Source: Olsenella sp. KGMB02461
Lineage (GTDB): Bacteria > Actinomycetota > Coriobacteriia > Coriobacteriales > Atopobiaceae
Assembly (NCBI RefSeq): GCF_012584445.1
Contig: NZ_JABAHI010000008.1
Span: 1,240,001 to 1,304,000, forward strand
Length of the DNA: 64,000 nucleotides
Reading direction: 5' to 3'
Positions 47,573 through 56,180 of this stretch are shown here, one piece after another. A program made the position numbers and the translations under genes. Position 1 is the first letter of the stretch. Every line of letters starts with the position of its first letter. The notes beneath the pieces are model-generated. The model did not search any database. It saw nothing but the letters and a program-made list of their open reading frames with translations, and was not told where the DNA came from.

Positions 47573-49522
47573 CTAGAAGGCGCCGCCGCCTCCGCCGCCG
47601 CCAAAGCCGCCTCCGCCGCTGCCGGAGAACCCGCCGCCTCCGCCGCCGCCAGAACTGCTGGAAGAGGCCGCCAGCGCGGCCACAGAAGCCTGGTAGCTCG
47701 ACCGAGAGGCCTCTTCGAAGACCGAGGCCGGCGAGTCCATGCGCCCATAGGTGCCCCACCACATATAAGTGGGCATGAAGTCCGGGTCTTCCAGCATTTG
47801 CGGAAGCACCATGCGCAGCTGTTTGATGACCTCGTCGGCAACGCCCAGCACCACAGCCATCACCAGCAGGCGGTTCCACAGCACCACATCGGTGGGCACC
47901 GCCTCGTCCAGACGGGTGAACTCCTTGAGCCAGCGACGCAGAGCCTCCAGCTTCGCGGTAAGCTCCACAGCCTCAGACGACAATGCCTTCAGGTGCGCCA
48001 CCACAATAGCCGACGCCACAATGCCCGCCACAGGCGACAGCAGACTCAAAAACATGGGAAGCGGCGCCTCGAAGATCAAGAAGGCGAAGAATCCCAAGAA
48101 GGCCGCTAGGCCGCACAGGATGATCATCAGCACGCACCAGCCCCGGCCATTGCTGGAATCGGTAAAGAACCCTCGCAGATGCGCCTGACCCTCGGCCGTG
48201 TCCTTCCACTCCTTATAGGCATCCATAAAGCGCTCGGGCTTCTTCTTGGCCACCTTCTTGATGTCGTCAAAGTCCAGCTCGATGCGGCCGTCAGCAGGCT
48301 TCTCATAGTCCTTCACCCGAGGCGCCACCGTCTTGAAGAGCAAGTCCAGCAGGGCATTATCGATAGGATCTTCGATCTTTTGCGCACGCTTGGGGTTATA
48401 GGTAAGCCTGTAGGTCTCCTTCCCCCTGGAGAACGCGCCTTTCTTGGGCGTCTGCACGTAGGAAAGGTCCACGGCCCCCTCGTCCGAGATCCTCATGAGC
48501 GTTGCCGTGAGCTCCGGGCTTCCCACCTCGTCGTCATGGATCAGCGCGCCCAGCACCGCCGGATGGTCATCGCTCGGCACATCCCTGAAATAACGGTCCT
48601 CAAACACCGGCCTGTGCTTTTGCTTGTAGCGCCTATAGAGCAGCAGCGACACCACGCAGGCCACCGCGCCCACGGCCACCACCAGGGTCAACGCGCCATA
48701 GTAAATGGAGCGCGCCATCTCGCGCCTGCGATTAGCCTCGTCGGCCCAGCGCTGCTCCTGTTCCAAGATGGTGCTCATGCGCGACTCGCCGGAAGGGGCC
48801 ACGCTCAGCCACTCCACCGGGAAGGTGATGCGCGCCTCCGCATAGTCGTCGCTGCCCACTGCGGGCACCATGTACACCACGTCGTCGCCCGAGAAACGCA
48901 CCTCTCCATCCAGGGTGCCGTGGCCCCAGGCCCGCACGTTCTGCTCTGGAGCCACCTGCTGCCCCGCCGGCACCGGCAGATGAATGGTGCAGGTCACATT
49001 GTGCGAGGTCTCATCCCATCCATCCGAGACAAACTTCCAATAGAGCTCCCCGGTATCCTTCCAGGCCGTGGCCAGCTGCGGAATGGAATAGGTGATGCGA
49101 TAGGTTACCTGCTGGTCCTCTGCCGGGTTATAGAGCTTTGCCTCCACATAGCTGCTGTATTGGGTGAGCTCGTAGCTATGGGGATCGCCGGAGTAGTCCT
49201 GCACGAACGGCTCAAAACCCCCGTTGTCGCTCACCACTCCCACCGACTCCACCTTAGGCTCCAGCTGCCGCCCCTCGTAGTTTCCCTGAGGCAGCCGCCA
49301 GTAAACGCCGTTGAAGTCGCCGTCAAAATCAAAGGTGCGATCTTCTGTCACGTGCAGCGTGCCATCGGCATCCAGCGTGGCATCGATAGCCACCCGAGAT
49401 ATCTCGTAGGATTTCGCCAATGCCTGCGCGGGGGCTGCCACGCACACAGCCATGCATACTGCGATCAATGCCAAAACTGCCGAGAAGACGCCATCACTGC
49501 GGCGCCACACACTTGAAACCAT
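47573..49522 (-). CDS. DUF2207 domain membrane protein
   Basis: 649 residues. Signal peptide about 1-36, an extracellular beta-rich domain (about 37-245; motifs VTEDRTFDFDGDFNGVYWRLP and YRITYSIPQLATAWKDTGELYWKF), and a membrane helix (about 275-298). A cytosolic stretch is followed by two helices near 470-520. The C-terminus is Gly/Ser-rich with runs of glycine then GGAF, the hallmark of this family. Function is unknown; homologues are widespread in Gram-positive bacteria and often annotated as predicted membrane proteins. GGAGG six bases before the ATG. Confidence 0.92.
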   Translation of the reverse strand: MVSSVWRRSDGVFSAVLALIAVCMAVCVAAPAQALAKSYEISRVAIDATLDADGTLHVTEDRTFDFDGDFNGVYWRLPQGNYEGRQLEPKVESVGVVSDNGGFEPFVQDYSGDPHSYELTQYSSYVEAKLYNPAEDQQVTYRITYSIPQLATAWKDTGELYWKFVSDGWDETSHNVTCTIHLPVPAGQQVAPEQNVRAWGHGTLDGEVRFSGDDVVYMVPAVGSDDYAEARITFPVEWLSVAPSGESRMSTILEQEQRWADEANRRREMARSIYYGALTLVVAVGAVACVVSLLLYRRYKQKHRPVFEDRYFRDVPSDDHPAVLGALIHDDEVGSPELTATLMRISDEGAVDLSYVQTPKKGAFSRGKETYRLTYNPKRAQKIEDPIDNALLDLLFKTVAPRVKDYEKPADGRIELDFDDIKKVAKKKPERFMDAYKEWKDTAEGQAHLRGFFTDSSNGRGWCVLMIILCGLAAFLGFFAFLIFEAPLPMFLSLLSPVAGIVASAIVVAHLKALSSEAVELTAKLEALRRWLKEFTRLDEAVPTDVVLWNRLLVMAVVLGVADEVIKQLRMVLPQMLEDPDFMPTYMWWGTYGRMDSPASVFEEASRSSYQASVAALAASSSSSGGGGGGGFSGSGGGGFGGGGGGGAF

Positions 49523-49589
49523 GGACTACCTCCAAAAGGAGCGGACGGTCCCCACAGTCTAAGGAAGAACTGAAAAGACTACAAGCAGG

Positions 49590-50042
49590 CTAAAGCGTCT
49601 CAGTGACGTACCAAATCCCTTGCTCCTCCTGCAGCCGCTCCAGATATTCCCGAGGCGTCATCACCGGCACAGGAGACTTTTCAAATCCTGAAGCATCCCG
49701 TGTAAGCAGCACGTCAGCCCTGCACTCCTTGGCAGTCAGCGCCACCAAGCAGTCTTCGAAATCCTCCCAACCCCAGACGCATGCTTCTCTAATGCACCCC
49801 GCATCCACCGATGCCACATGCAAAAAATCCAAGCTTTCGTAAAATGCCCGCTGGAGATCCTCGCTGCCCACCTCGCGAGCCACTATATAGAACACATCCG
49901 TAAAAGACTTAGCACTGCACCAGAGCTGCACGTCGCCCAACATCTGAGCCACCCGCAGCTTCACCGTGACATCAAAAAACGGCTCTCTTTTGGCAAAGTA
50001 GTCCACCAGCACACAGGTATCAAGAAAGAGCCTCGTAGTCAC
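49590..50042 (-). CDS. PIN-domain toxin (VapC-like)
   Basis: 150 residues from GTG 50042, which has GGGGAG five bases upstream; the frame opens further upstream, but that would overlap the antitoxin deeply. PIN acidic residues: Asp in RLFLDTCVLVDYF (residue about 8), Glu/Asp in WEDFEDCLVALTA (about 95) and Asp in LLTRDAS (about 115). PIN proteins are Mg-dependent RNases; as toxins they cut tRNA or other RNA. It overlaps the 3' end of the antitoxin gene by 23 bases, the classical translationally coupled arrangement. Confidence 0.88.
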   Translation of the reverse strand: MTTRLFLDTCVLVDYFAKREPFFDVTVKLRVAQMLGDVQLWCSAKSFTDVFYIVAREVGSEDLQRAFYESLDFLHVASVDAGCIREACVWGWEDFEDCLVALTAKECRADVLLTRDASGFEKSPVPVMTPREYLERLQEEQGIWYVTETL

Positions 50043-50340
50043 GGCATCTCCCCTCTGCCAGCGCGCGCCTGACATCCAACCCTTCCAGATGCACTCCCTC
50101 AAAAGTGGTCGCCGCTAGAGACCGACGCAGCTCCTGCATCTGCGCCCCATCCAACCCACGAGGCCCTCGCGACAAGACCGCCACCGCCTCAGAAGGCCCC
50201 TCCCCTGGGAGTTCCCCTGTTTGAATCAGATGATTAAAGGCTGCATTCACTAAATCGCTTACCGTGGCCCCTTTAGCCCGCAGTGCGTCCACTCCTTGCC
50301 GCTTTATCTCATCAGGGACCCGCGCACTGATAGTCGCCAT
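50020..50340 (-). CDS. Antitoxin, RelB/DinJ-like ribbon-helix-helix
   Basis: 106 residues. The N-terminal MATISARVPDEIKRQGVDALRAKGATVSDLVNAAFNHLIQTGELP matches the RelB/DinJ fold, which binds its own promoter. The C-terminal half, rich in Ala, Arg and Glu, should wrap the toxin. GGGAGG precedes the ATG. Pairing a RelB-type antitoxin with a PIN toxin rather than RelE is a known mix-and-match. Probably autorepressed, though I do not see an obvious operator in the 135 bases upstream. Confidence 0.87.
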   Translation of the reverse strand: MATISARVPDEIKRQGVDALRAKGATVSDLVNAAFNHLIQTGELPGEGPSEAVAVLSRGPRGLDGAQMQELRRSLAATTFEGVHLEGLDVRRALAEGRCRDYEALS

Positions 50341-50412
50341 AGACTCCTCCCATTCCTAAGTTGGAAGAAGTGTAGCACGTATTACATACCCATCTCCACC
50401 TCACGAGCCAAG

Positions 50413-50446
50413 AAAAAACGCCCCGACCTCCTAGGAAGCCAGGGCG
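50413..50446 (-). terminator. Intrinsic terminator of the DUF4012 gene
   Basis: On the minus strand a 13-base stem CGCCCTGGCTTCC / GGAGGTCGGGGCG with three G-U pairs and a two-base core loop, followed directly by six T. 30 bases past the stop at 50476. Confidence 0.88.
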
Positions 50447-50475
50447 CAGATAGCTATCTCAATCCCACACCGCCG

Positions 50476-52449
50476 CTAAGAGAAGCTCCTGGCAGCCGGA
50501 GTGCGGCTCACCGTGAGAGGCTGCGTGGCCTCAGGCGAGGTAGTCACCGTATAGGTGATGGTAGTGGTCTCTTGGGGATTCTCCTGCAGCGAGCAGGTCC
50601 ACTCGTCGTATCCGTACACCGAGTGCTGCGCTACCGAGAAGACCCCTCCCTGGCCTTGAATATCAGAGATATAACCCCCCGCGGGTGCAAGCAGGTACAG
50701 ATGCGTAAGCATGTCGCCCTGACTACGCTTGTCTGGGTTACCGCCATAGACATACAAAGGTGCAGCCGCAGCCTCCTCCGGCGTCATAGCGTTTGTCACA
50801 GTGGTAGTCACCTGATAGCTGGTAGAGCCGTCAGCATTCTTCACACCCTCGCCCACCTGGGTGTTCATGTTCAGATACCAGTCCATCTTGGACCAGGTGT
50901 AGTCATTGGTATAGGTGCCCAGCACGGGCTTGGCGGGATCAGCCTCCAGCTTGCCCGAGAAGCCCAGGGCATCAATGGCCGCCTCTTGATCAGGATCAGC
51001 CATCCATACCTGGAAGTTGCGCGTCAGAGCGCCATCCAAGATGGTCTTGGCCAGGTCGCCGCTGTCGGCGTGGCCAAGACCGGCGAAAATGGCCTGGAAC
51101 GATGCGCCGGCGACGCCCGAGAAGAACGCATCCTGCGCATCCACCGGAATGTTCCAATAGGTGTCATGCATAAGCACAGTGGCAGCGTTAGAACCGTCCA
51201 CATGGATGCCATTCACATCCACCGACTGCCCTGTCACCGCCAGCAGCGACTGCAAAAACACGGGGTCAACAGCCACCACGCCATTGACCGCCTGATTCTT
51301 AAATGCCAGCCAGCTTTGAGCGGCAGCCTCTGCGGCACGCGGGAACTGCGGTGTCATCATGGCCGAGCCAGGATTAAACGCAGCACTACCCATATCAAAG
51401 GCAGCAGATTCTTCATCTGTGGGAGTAAACCCAGTGCCAGCATCCTGACGGGCATTCTGTAACGAAGCAAAGTCACCATTAAGAGCAATCTTGCCGTCCG
51501 TCACCGTCATGGTGCCCCAGGCTCCGGGGAAGCCACCGGAAGAACGGGTCTCCACGTTGTTAAGGGCCACCACCAGATAGGTCTTGGTCTGGCCATCGGC
51601 ACCCAGCATCACAGGAAGCTGGGGCAACACATCGTCCGCCTCATCCAACAAGTCACTCGCTTGGGACAAAGTGGACTGAGCGCCCTCAAGCACGTCATTG
51701 ATCTTCTGGATATGGAATGGCTCCAGCGACTGGATCTTATGGATGGTATCCGTGAGAGGAACCTTGATCGCAAGTACCGCATTGACGACCTTTTGCAGGA
51801 TGGGGATATCCACCTGACCGCCGTCCTTCACCAGCGACTTGATGGATACGCCATTCAAGTCGTTAGAAAACGGCAGCAAGCCGTTGTGCATAAAGTCATT
51901 GGCAACGCCCACTAGCTCGCGTCCCTGACGCACATCTTGGCCATAAACCGGCACAATCTCAGCCGCAGTCCAAAGCGGGCTCGATAGACGATCTGCCATG
52001 GTCTGAGTGCTCTGAGCCAGCGAAGCCGCCGAGCTAGATAGCTCATCCGACTTGCCATTCATCAACGCATCTTTATATACAGCAAGCTCCTGCTTGGCAT
52101 TCTGCGCCTCAGACTTGATAGCCTTCAAGTCCTCATACATAAAGAAGCCGCAGGTACCACCCACTACTATCAGCACCGCTAGCACAATGAGCAGGATCTG
52201 CCACCAGCGCGGCCCCCTGCGAACAGGCTTGCCAGGCGCCCCAGCGCCCTTGCGCGACTTCACATAGGAGACTGCGTCACCAGAATACCGAGAAGCCGTA
52301 GGCTGATAGGGCTGGGTGTAGGGCGAAGCCCCTTGCGAAGCATTGCCTGCCGTTCCCGCGGAACGACTATGAGATGCGCGATAGGAAGAATTCCCCTTGG
52401 GGCGATAGCTGGGACGAGAAGAGCCAGAGGCCATATGCTTGGCAGACAA
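50476..52449 (-). CDS. DUF4012 domain membrane protein
   Basis: 657 residues. A Ser/Tyr/Gly-rich basic cytosolic N-terminus (1-80) precedes a single membrane helix (WWQILLIVLAVLIVVGGTCGFFM, about 83-105), with the rest outside. The outer region has a coiled-coil stretch, then the DUF4012 core (LPVMLGADGQTKTYLVVALNNVETRSSGGFPGAWGTMTVTDGKI, about 280-330, and VDPVFLQSLLAVTGQSVDVNG). The start is TTG at 52449, chosen because AGGAG lies five bases before it; the next ATG (52434) is 20 bases away from it. The domain often occurs in polysaccharide loci of actinobacteria; the glycan locus here begins 2.6 kb away. Function unknown. Confidence 0.9.
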   Translation of the reverse strand: MSAKHMASGSSRPSYRPKGNSSYRASHSRSAGTAGNASQGASPYTQPYQPTASRYSGDAVSYVKSRKGAGAPGKPVRRGPRWWQILLIVLAVLIVVGGTCGFFMYEDLKAIKSEAQNAKQELAVYKDALMNGKSDELSSSAASLAQSTQTMADRLSSPLWTAAEIVPVYGQDVRQGRELVGVANDFMHNGLLPFSNDLNGVSIKSLVKDGGQVDIPILQKVVNAVLAIKVPLTDTIHKIQSLEPFHIQKINDVLEGAQSTLSQASDLLDEADDVLPQLPVMLGADGQTKTYLVVALNNVETRSSGGFPGAWGTMTVTDGKIALNGDFASLQNARQDAGTGFTPTDEESAAFDMGSAAFNPGSAMMTPQFPRAAEAAAQSWLAFKNQAVNGVVAVDPVFLQSLLAVTGQSVDVNGIHVDGSNAATVLMHDTYWNIPVDAQDAFFSGVAGASFQAIFAGLGHADSGDLAKTILDGALTRNFQVWMADPDQEAAIDALGFSGKLEADPAKPVLGTYTNDYTWSKMDWYLNMNTQVGEGVKNADGSTSYQVTTTVTNAMTPEEAAAAPLYVYGGNPDKRSQGDMLTHLYLLAPAGGYISDIQGQGGVFSVAQHSVYGYDEWTCSLQENPQETTTITYTVTTSPEATQPLTVSRTPAARSFS

Positions 52450-52724
52450 AAGAACTCCTAAAGGTAGGCTGCAGCCGGAGATGGCAGTCAGAAATCAGAC
52501 ACGCTTGGGCCGTAAGAAAAAGCCCGACAGCCAATCTACCACTATATGGATAGATTAATGAACGATTTCTACCCCTTACGGAGCGACTTCAACAAAACCC
52601 AATCTCCTGCCGTTAACTCTCGGAGTCCGCGATTAAAAAGGGCAATCAAAAGCCACGTCGATCTCTCCCGACATCCCATTGCCGAGAAACCCGACCTCCA
52701 ACGCTGTAAGTTCACTCTCACTCT

Positions 52725-53660
52725 CTAATGACAGTGCTTGCAGGGTTCATAACCCCTCGCCTGAGCCTCCGAGAGCGAGATCGCGTGCTTGCTTTCCTTC
52801 AGATGTCGACAACCAGCATTGTGATACTTCGAACCTGTATCCGTGATATACACCGTCTGCTCGTTACGCTGAGCCTCTGCAGCTGCAGCCCTTGCCTGAC
52901 GTGCCGCCTCCGCCTCAGTAGCCTGCCGTTCGGCTTCCTCCGCAGCCTGGCGTTCAACTTCGGCTTGGCGCGCTGCTTCTTCTTCGGCTGCACGCTGTGC
53001 TTCTGCCTTGGCATCTGCGATTTCCTGGGTCTTCGCCTCATCCAGTACAAAGGTTACCGTGGCAGACAGATCGTCGCCCGAGCCATCCACCGCCAGCGTT
53101 TGCCCGCTGGCCACAAACACCATGTCGGCAAGGGTGACCTCCGATGTTTTAGCTGCCACAGAATAGGCTCCGGGCTCTAAGATCAGCGCGCGCGAGGACC
53201 CCGGCACCACCGACACACTTTGAGCCACTTCTTCGCCATCGTCAGCAGTGCCCGTGACTTCCACTACAACCGAAGCAGCCTCAGCATCCTCCATGGGCCA
53301 CTGCTCGGATACCACCACAGACACCCTCACGTCCGAAGCCTGTGGCTCCTCCTCTGACTCAGGAGCTGCCTGGACAACCGGAGCTGGCGAAGGTGGTTCT
53401 GGGGCATTGGGAGGCGTTGCGGGTGAACCCCCGGCAAATGCACTGGTAACCACTGACAATGCCAGAACTCCACCCAACGCCCAGCTTGCGATCACCTTGG
53501 GACTAAATCCCTTGGCATGCTCCATAGCACCAGTTATAACGGTACGAACGTCGTCATCCAGCTCCAGTACAGGATCTTGATCAGATTCCACCTCGTCAAA
53601 AGCCTCTGCATCGTTCCTCATGACCAAGGACTTTACGGTCTGCCATAGATTCAATCCCAT
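52725..53660 (-). CDS. Membrane protein with coiled coil and C-terminal Cys/His domain
   Basis: 311 residues from ATG 53660 (GGAGG five bases upstream). Acidic cytosolic N-terminus, one membrane helix (VIASWALGGVLALSVVTSAFAG, about 55-76), a Pro-rich linker, a beta domain, then an Ala/Glu/Arg/Gln coiled coil (about 205-265). The last 45 residues have YHNAGCRHLKES...GYEPCKHCH, a small metal-binding-like domain found at the ends of extracellular Gram-positive proteins (Cys and His spacing resembles Ada-type). The role is not known. An exact dispersed 10-mer lies about 35 bases past the stop (52680). Confidence 0.82.
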   Translation of the reverse strand: MGLNLWQTVKSLVMRNDAEAFDEVESDQDPVLELDDDVRTVITGAMEHAKGFSPKVIASWALGGVLALSVVTSAFAGGSPATPPNAPEPPSPAPVVQAAPESEEEPQASDVRVSVVVSEQWPMEDAEAASVVVEVTGTADDGEEVAQSVSVVPGSSRALILEPGAYSVAAKTSEVTLADMVFVASGQTLAVDGSGDDLSATVTFVLDEAKTQEIADAKAEAQRAAEEEAARQAEVERQAAEEAERQATEAEAARQARAAAAEAQRNEQTVYITDTGSKYHNAGCRHLKESKHAISLSEAQARGYEPCKHCH

Positions 53661-53768
53661 GGTTGCCTCCACAGGTTTACAAATTCATAACCATCTATAA
53701 GTTCAATATCAGCTTACTATCAGAATATACTCAATAAGATACTCATTAACCCGAGCAATCCGCACCAA

Positions 53769-53792
53769 AGGTTGGCTGCGCGCAGCCAACCT
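53769..53792. promoter_or_regulatory. 24-base perfect palindrome between divergent genes
   Basis: Arms AGGTTGGCTGCG and its exact complement with no loop, 49 bases before the plus-strand gene at 53842 and about 110 before the minus-strand gene at 53660. Possible shared operator or cruciform; no T-tract. Confidence 0.5.
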
Positions 53793-53841
53793 CGCTACAA
53801 CCGACCCATCAACTCGCACTCACATTCAACCTGGAGCCCTC

Positions 53842-54975
53842 ATGGATTCGAAGACAACCAAACCCCAAACAACAAGCTCACGCCCAAAATGGACCACCAT
53901 TGGGTCGAATCCCACACCTCAACAAATCACTCCAGACACCAGCTTTAGCCAAGCCATTGTCCCGCCCGCGCCTGGTTGCGAGGATCCCAAAATCACCCAG
54001 CGCCAACTAGAGGCTCTTAATCGCTGGCGCTCACTTGCCGGCGACCATCCAACGGCGCAAGTCACCGTAACTGCCGGCGGAAAAGAAACCATTCAGGACA
54101 CCACTGGAACCATCGGTGACTCTCCCGCCGAGGCCGACCTCCTCCTAGCCATCAAGGGCACGCGCGAATACAAAGACGGCGCTTCCAAGGCCCGCACTCA
54201 GGCAAAAGCAGCGGCAGCCCAAGCGATCCAAAACTTCGAATCCCGCCTTGACGCCCTAGCTTCCATTGGTGACCTCGCTCCCACTCCCCAAGATCTCGCT
54301 TGGTATGAGAGCAACCTTGCCGACGTCCAAAGTTGGCACGTAGACCCCGAACCCTTCGACGAGCCCGAGCCCTCCCTAGACGCCATCGCCCAGGAGCTTG
54401 GCCGGGAAGCTCGCGCCGCCGTGAATCCCTTCGCCTTTTGGAAAACCAAGCAGCTGCGCTTGGGATATATCGCCCAACGCGCCCAAGACCGAGTCACCGC
54501 TGCCCTCCAAGGATGGGAAGCCCGACGCAACGCCTTCCTTGCCGCCCAAACCGAGCGCGCCCAATCCCTCGAAGCTGCTCGCGAATCTGCCATAGACTGG
54601 CTCACAAAGGCCATGGAAGGCGATCCTAGCTACGTTACCGAGAAAACCATCCAAAGCCTTACCGAACTCAACCTTCCCTTAGACCTTTCCCTCCAGCTCT
54701 CCTTCGAGGCCCCCACACTCACGATCATGGCCTCTTTCGATCCCGAGAAAACCTTTCCTCAAGAACGCCCTTCCACCCTCAAGACAGGATGGCTTCGCAC
54801 CAAGCCAATGTCTAAGAAGGATCTTTCGACCTTGGTAGATCAACTCACTCCAGAGCTAGGTCACGTTCTCGCTGCCGTAGGTTTTGATGTAAGCCCCGCC
54901 ATCGAGCAGGCTCGTGTCAATCTCTATTCCGACAATATGGTTTTAGGCGAGTACGAATACACCCGCACACAGTAA
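53842..54975 (+). CDS. Protein of unknown function
   Basis: 377 residues, cytosolic, no signal or membrane segment. Disordered N-terminus (1-60), a region with Ala-rich helices including a coiled coil (about 110-150), a central Glu/Pro loop (PFDEPEPSLDAIAQEL), a second long helical block (about 195-255) and a C-terminal mixed domain (about 265-377). I do not recognise the family. TGGAG five bases before the ATG. It ends in an immediate intrinsic terminator. It is the last gene with the GC-rich codon style before the AT-rich glycan locus. Confidence 0.75.
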   Translation: MDSKTTKPQTTSSRPKWTTIGSNPTPQQITPDTSFSQAIVPPAPGCEDPKITQRQLEALNRWRSLAGDHPTAQVTVTAGGKETIQDTTGTIGDSPAEADLLLAIKGTREYKDGASKARTQAKAAAAQAIQNFESRLDALASIGDLAPTPQDLAWYESNLADVQSWHVDPEPFDEPEPSLDAIAQELGREARAAVNPFAFWKTKQLRLGYIAQRAQDRVTAALQGWEARRNAFLAAQTERAQSLEAARESAIDWLTKAMEGDPSYVTEKTIQSLTELNLPLDLSLQLSFEAPTLTIMASFDPEKTFPQERPSTLKTGWLRTKPMSKKDLSTLVDQLTPELGHVLAAVGFDVSPAIEQARVNLYSDNMVLGEYEYTRTQ

Positions 54976-54992
54976 CCTTCGGTTGTTTTTTT
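54973..54992 (+). terminator. Compact intrinsic terminator overlapping a stop codon
   Basis: TAACC, three-base loop, GGTTG (one T-G pair), then seven T. The stem begins in the TAA stop of the gene at 53842. Confidence 0.75.
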
Positions 54993-55100
54993 ACATCATT
55001 CGCATTACGGTATTTAAGCTTCAACAACGAACGTGATATATAAGGCATTATATAATATGAATCACTCCGTCGCATTGTGTGGTCTCAGTTGACTCTCAAA

Positions 55101-55997
55101 ATGAAGACCCCCCGATTGCTTCTCATAACTCTTGTTCTGATACTTGGTGCGAGCGTTGTTTTGTGCACTGCACAAGCTCACACGCCCTCAATGCATGCAT
55201 CGATTGACGATGTAAGCCTTTCTTTGTCTAATCTCAAAACAAATAAAACCAAGTACACCAACGCATTTGACGAACCATTTTTTGCGTACCTAAAAAGACT
55301 TCACGAACAGTACGGAGCTAAATTTAGCTTGTACTGCTATTTGTCTGACATAAAAGATATAGGCACGTCCTACCAACATGACTTTGCCAACACTTCCGAT
55401 TGGCTCAAATTCGGCCTGCATGCGCCCGATACAACCCGAGGCTACTCCAGCGCCACATACGATCAAGGAAAACAAGATTGGATTAGCTTTTCTAAAGCCG
55501 TTCAAGACCTTACTGGAAACATCGGGTCTCTTGATCGAGTAGTACGCCTAGACCGTTTTAATGGGTCCAAAGAGGCATTACTAGGAATGAGAGATGCACC
55601 CTACGGCGCCCGCGGCCTTCTCACCGCAGATGCTGCTACTCGCCCCAGCTATTACCTCAATAAAGAACAGCTTTCACAGCTGCACAACAACGGGGAACTC
55701 ACAGACCAATCGACCAGCCTCCGATTCTTTTCAACGGACATGCGTGGGGAATGGTTCTCACCCTCATTTTTCTCTGAATACGAATATAGAGTCCCTCAAG
55801 CAGCTTCTGTTTACACAGAAATAGAGAGACTTTACTCCCAAAATGCGCCTGAAGTTGCTGATAAACGACTGATTTTCTTTACTCATGAATGGCAACTATA
55901 TGACGGGAAAGGTCTCAATCAAAATATCTCATGGCTCGAAGATCTTTGTCTGTATAGCAGAGATCACAACGTCCCTTTTAGATTTCCGCTGCAATAG
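55101..55997 (+). CDS. Secreted polysaccharide deacetylase-like protein
   Basis: 298 residues from ATG 55101, which gives a clean signal peptide (LLLITLVLILGASVVLCTAQA). A GTG at 55077 is an alternative; neither has a good ribosome site. The mature start HASIDDVSLSL resembles the Asp-Asp metal motif of NodB-type deacetylases. Later come YLKRLHEQYGAKFSLYCYL (barrel strand), WLKFGLHAPD and FFTHEW, positions where these enzymes carry metal or active-site His. This makes a divergent deacetylase the best guess, but not certain. AT-rich codon use. A TATAAT box lies at 55051. It opens the plus-strand half of the glycan locus. Confidence 0.65.
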   Translation: MKTPRLLLITLVLILGASVVLCTAQAHTPSMHASIDDVSLSLSNLKTNKTKYTNAFDEPFFAYLKRLHEQYGAKFSLYCYLSDIKDIGTSYQHDFANTSDWLKFGLHAPDTTRGYSSATYDQGKQDWISFSKAVQDLTGNIGSLDRVVRLDRFNGSKEALLGMRDAPYGARGLLTADAATRPSYYLNKEQLSQLHNNGELTDQSTSLRFFSTDMRGEWFSPSFFSEYEYRVPQAASVYTEIERLYSQNAPEVADKRLIFFTHEWQLYDGKGLNQNISWLEDLCLYSRDHNVPFRFPLQ

Positions 55998-56180
55998 CTC
56001 TCCTCTTATTTCACAACGAGTTCGCATGCATGTTCTCTTCAAGAATCTTTCTAAAAGAGCAACAACAAGTATGTGAATAAGCAACAATGCCATAAGGTTG
56101 TAAGAAGTGCCCTTTATTGATCTCGCACTCAACTTCCAAAATGCCCTTAATGGCTAGAGTTACCTGGAGAGCCCACATTG

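Noticed and set aside
47337..47879. Open frame at the end of the DUF2207 gene
   Set aside because: Out-of-frame shadow of the glycine-rich tail.
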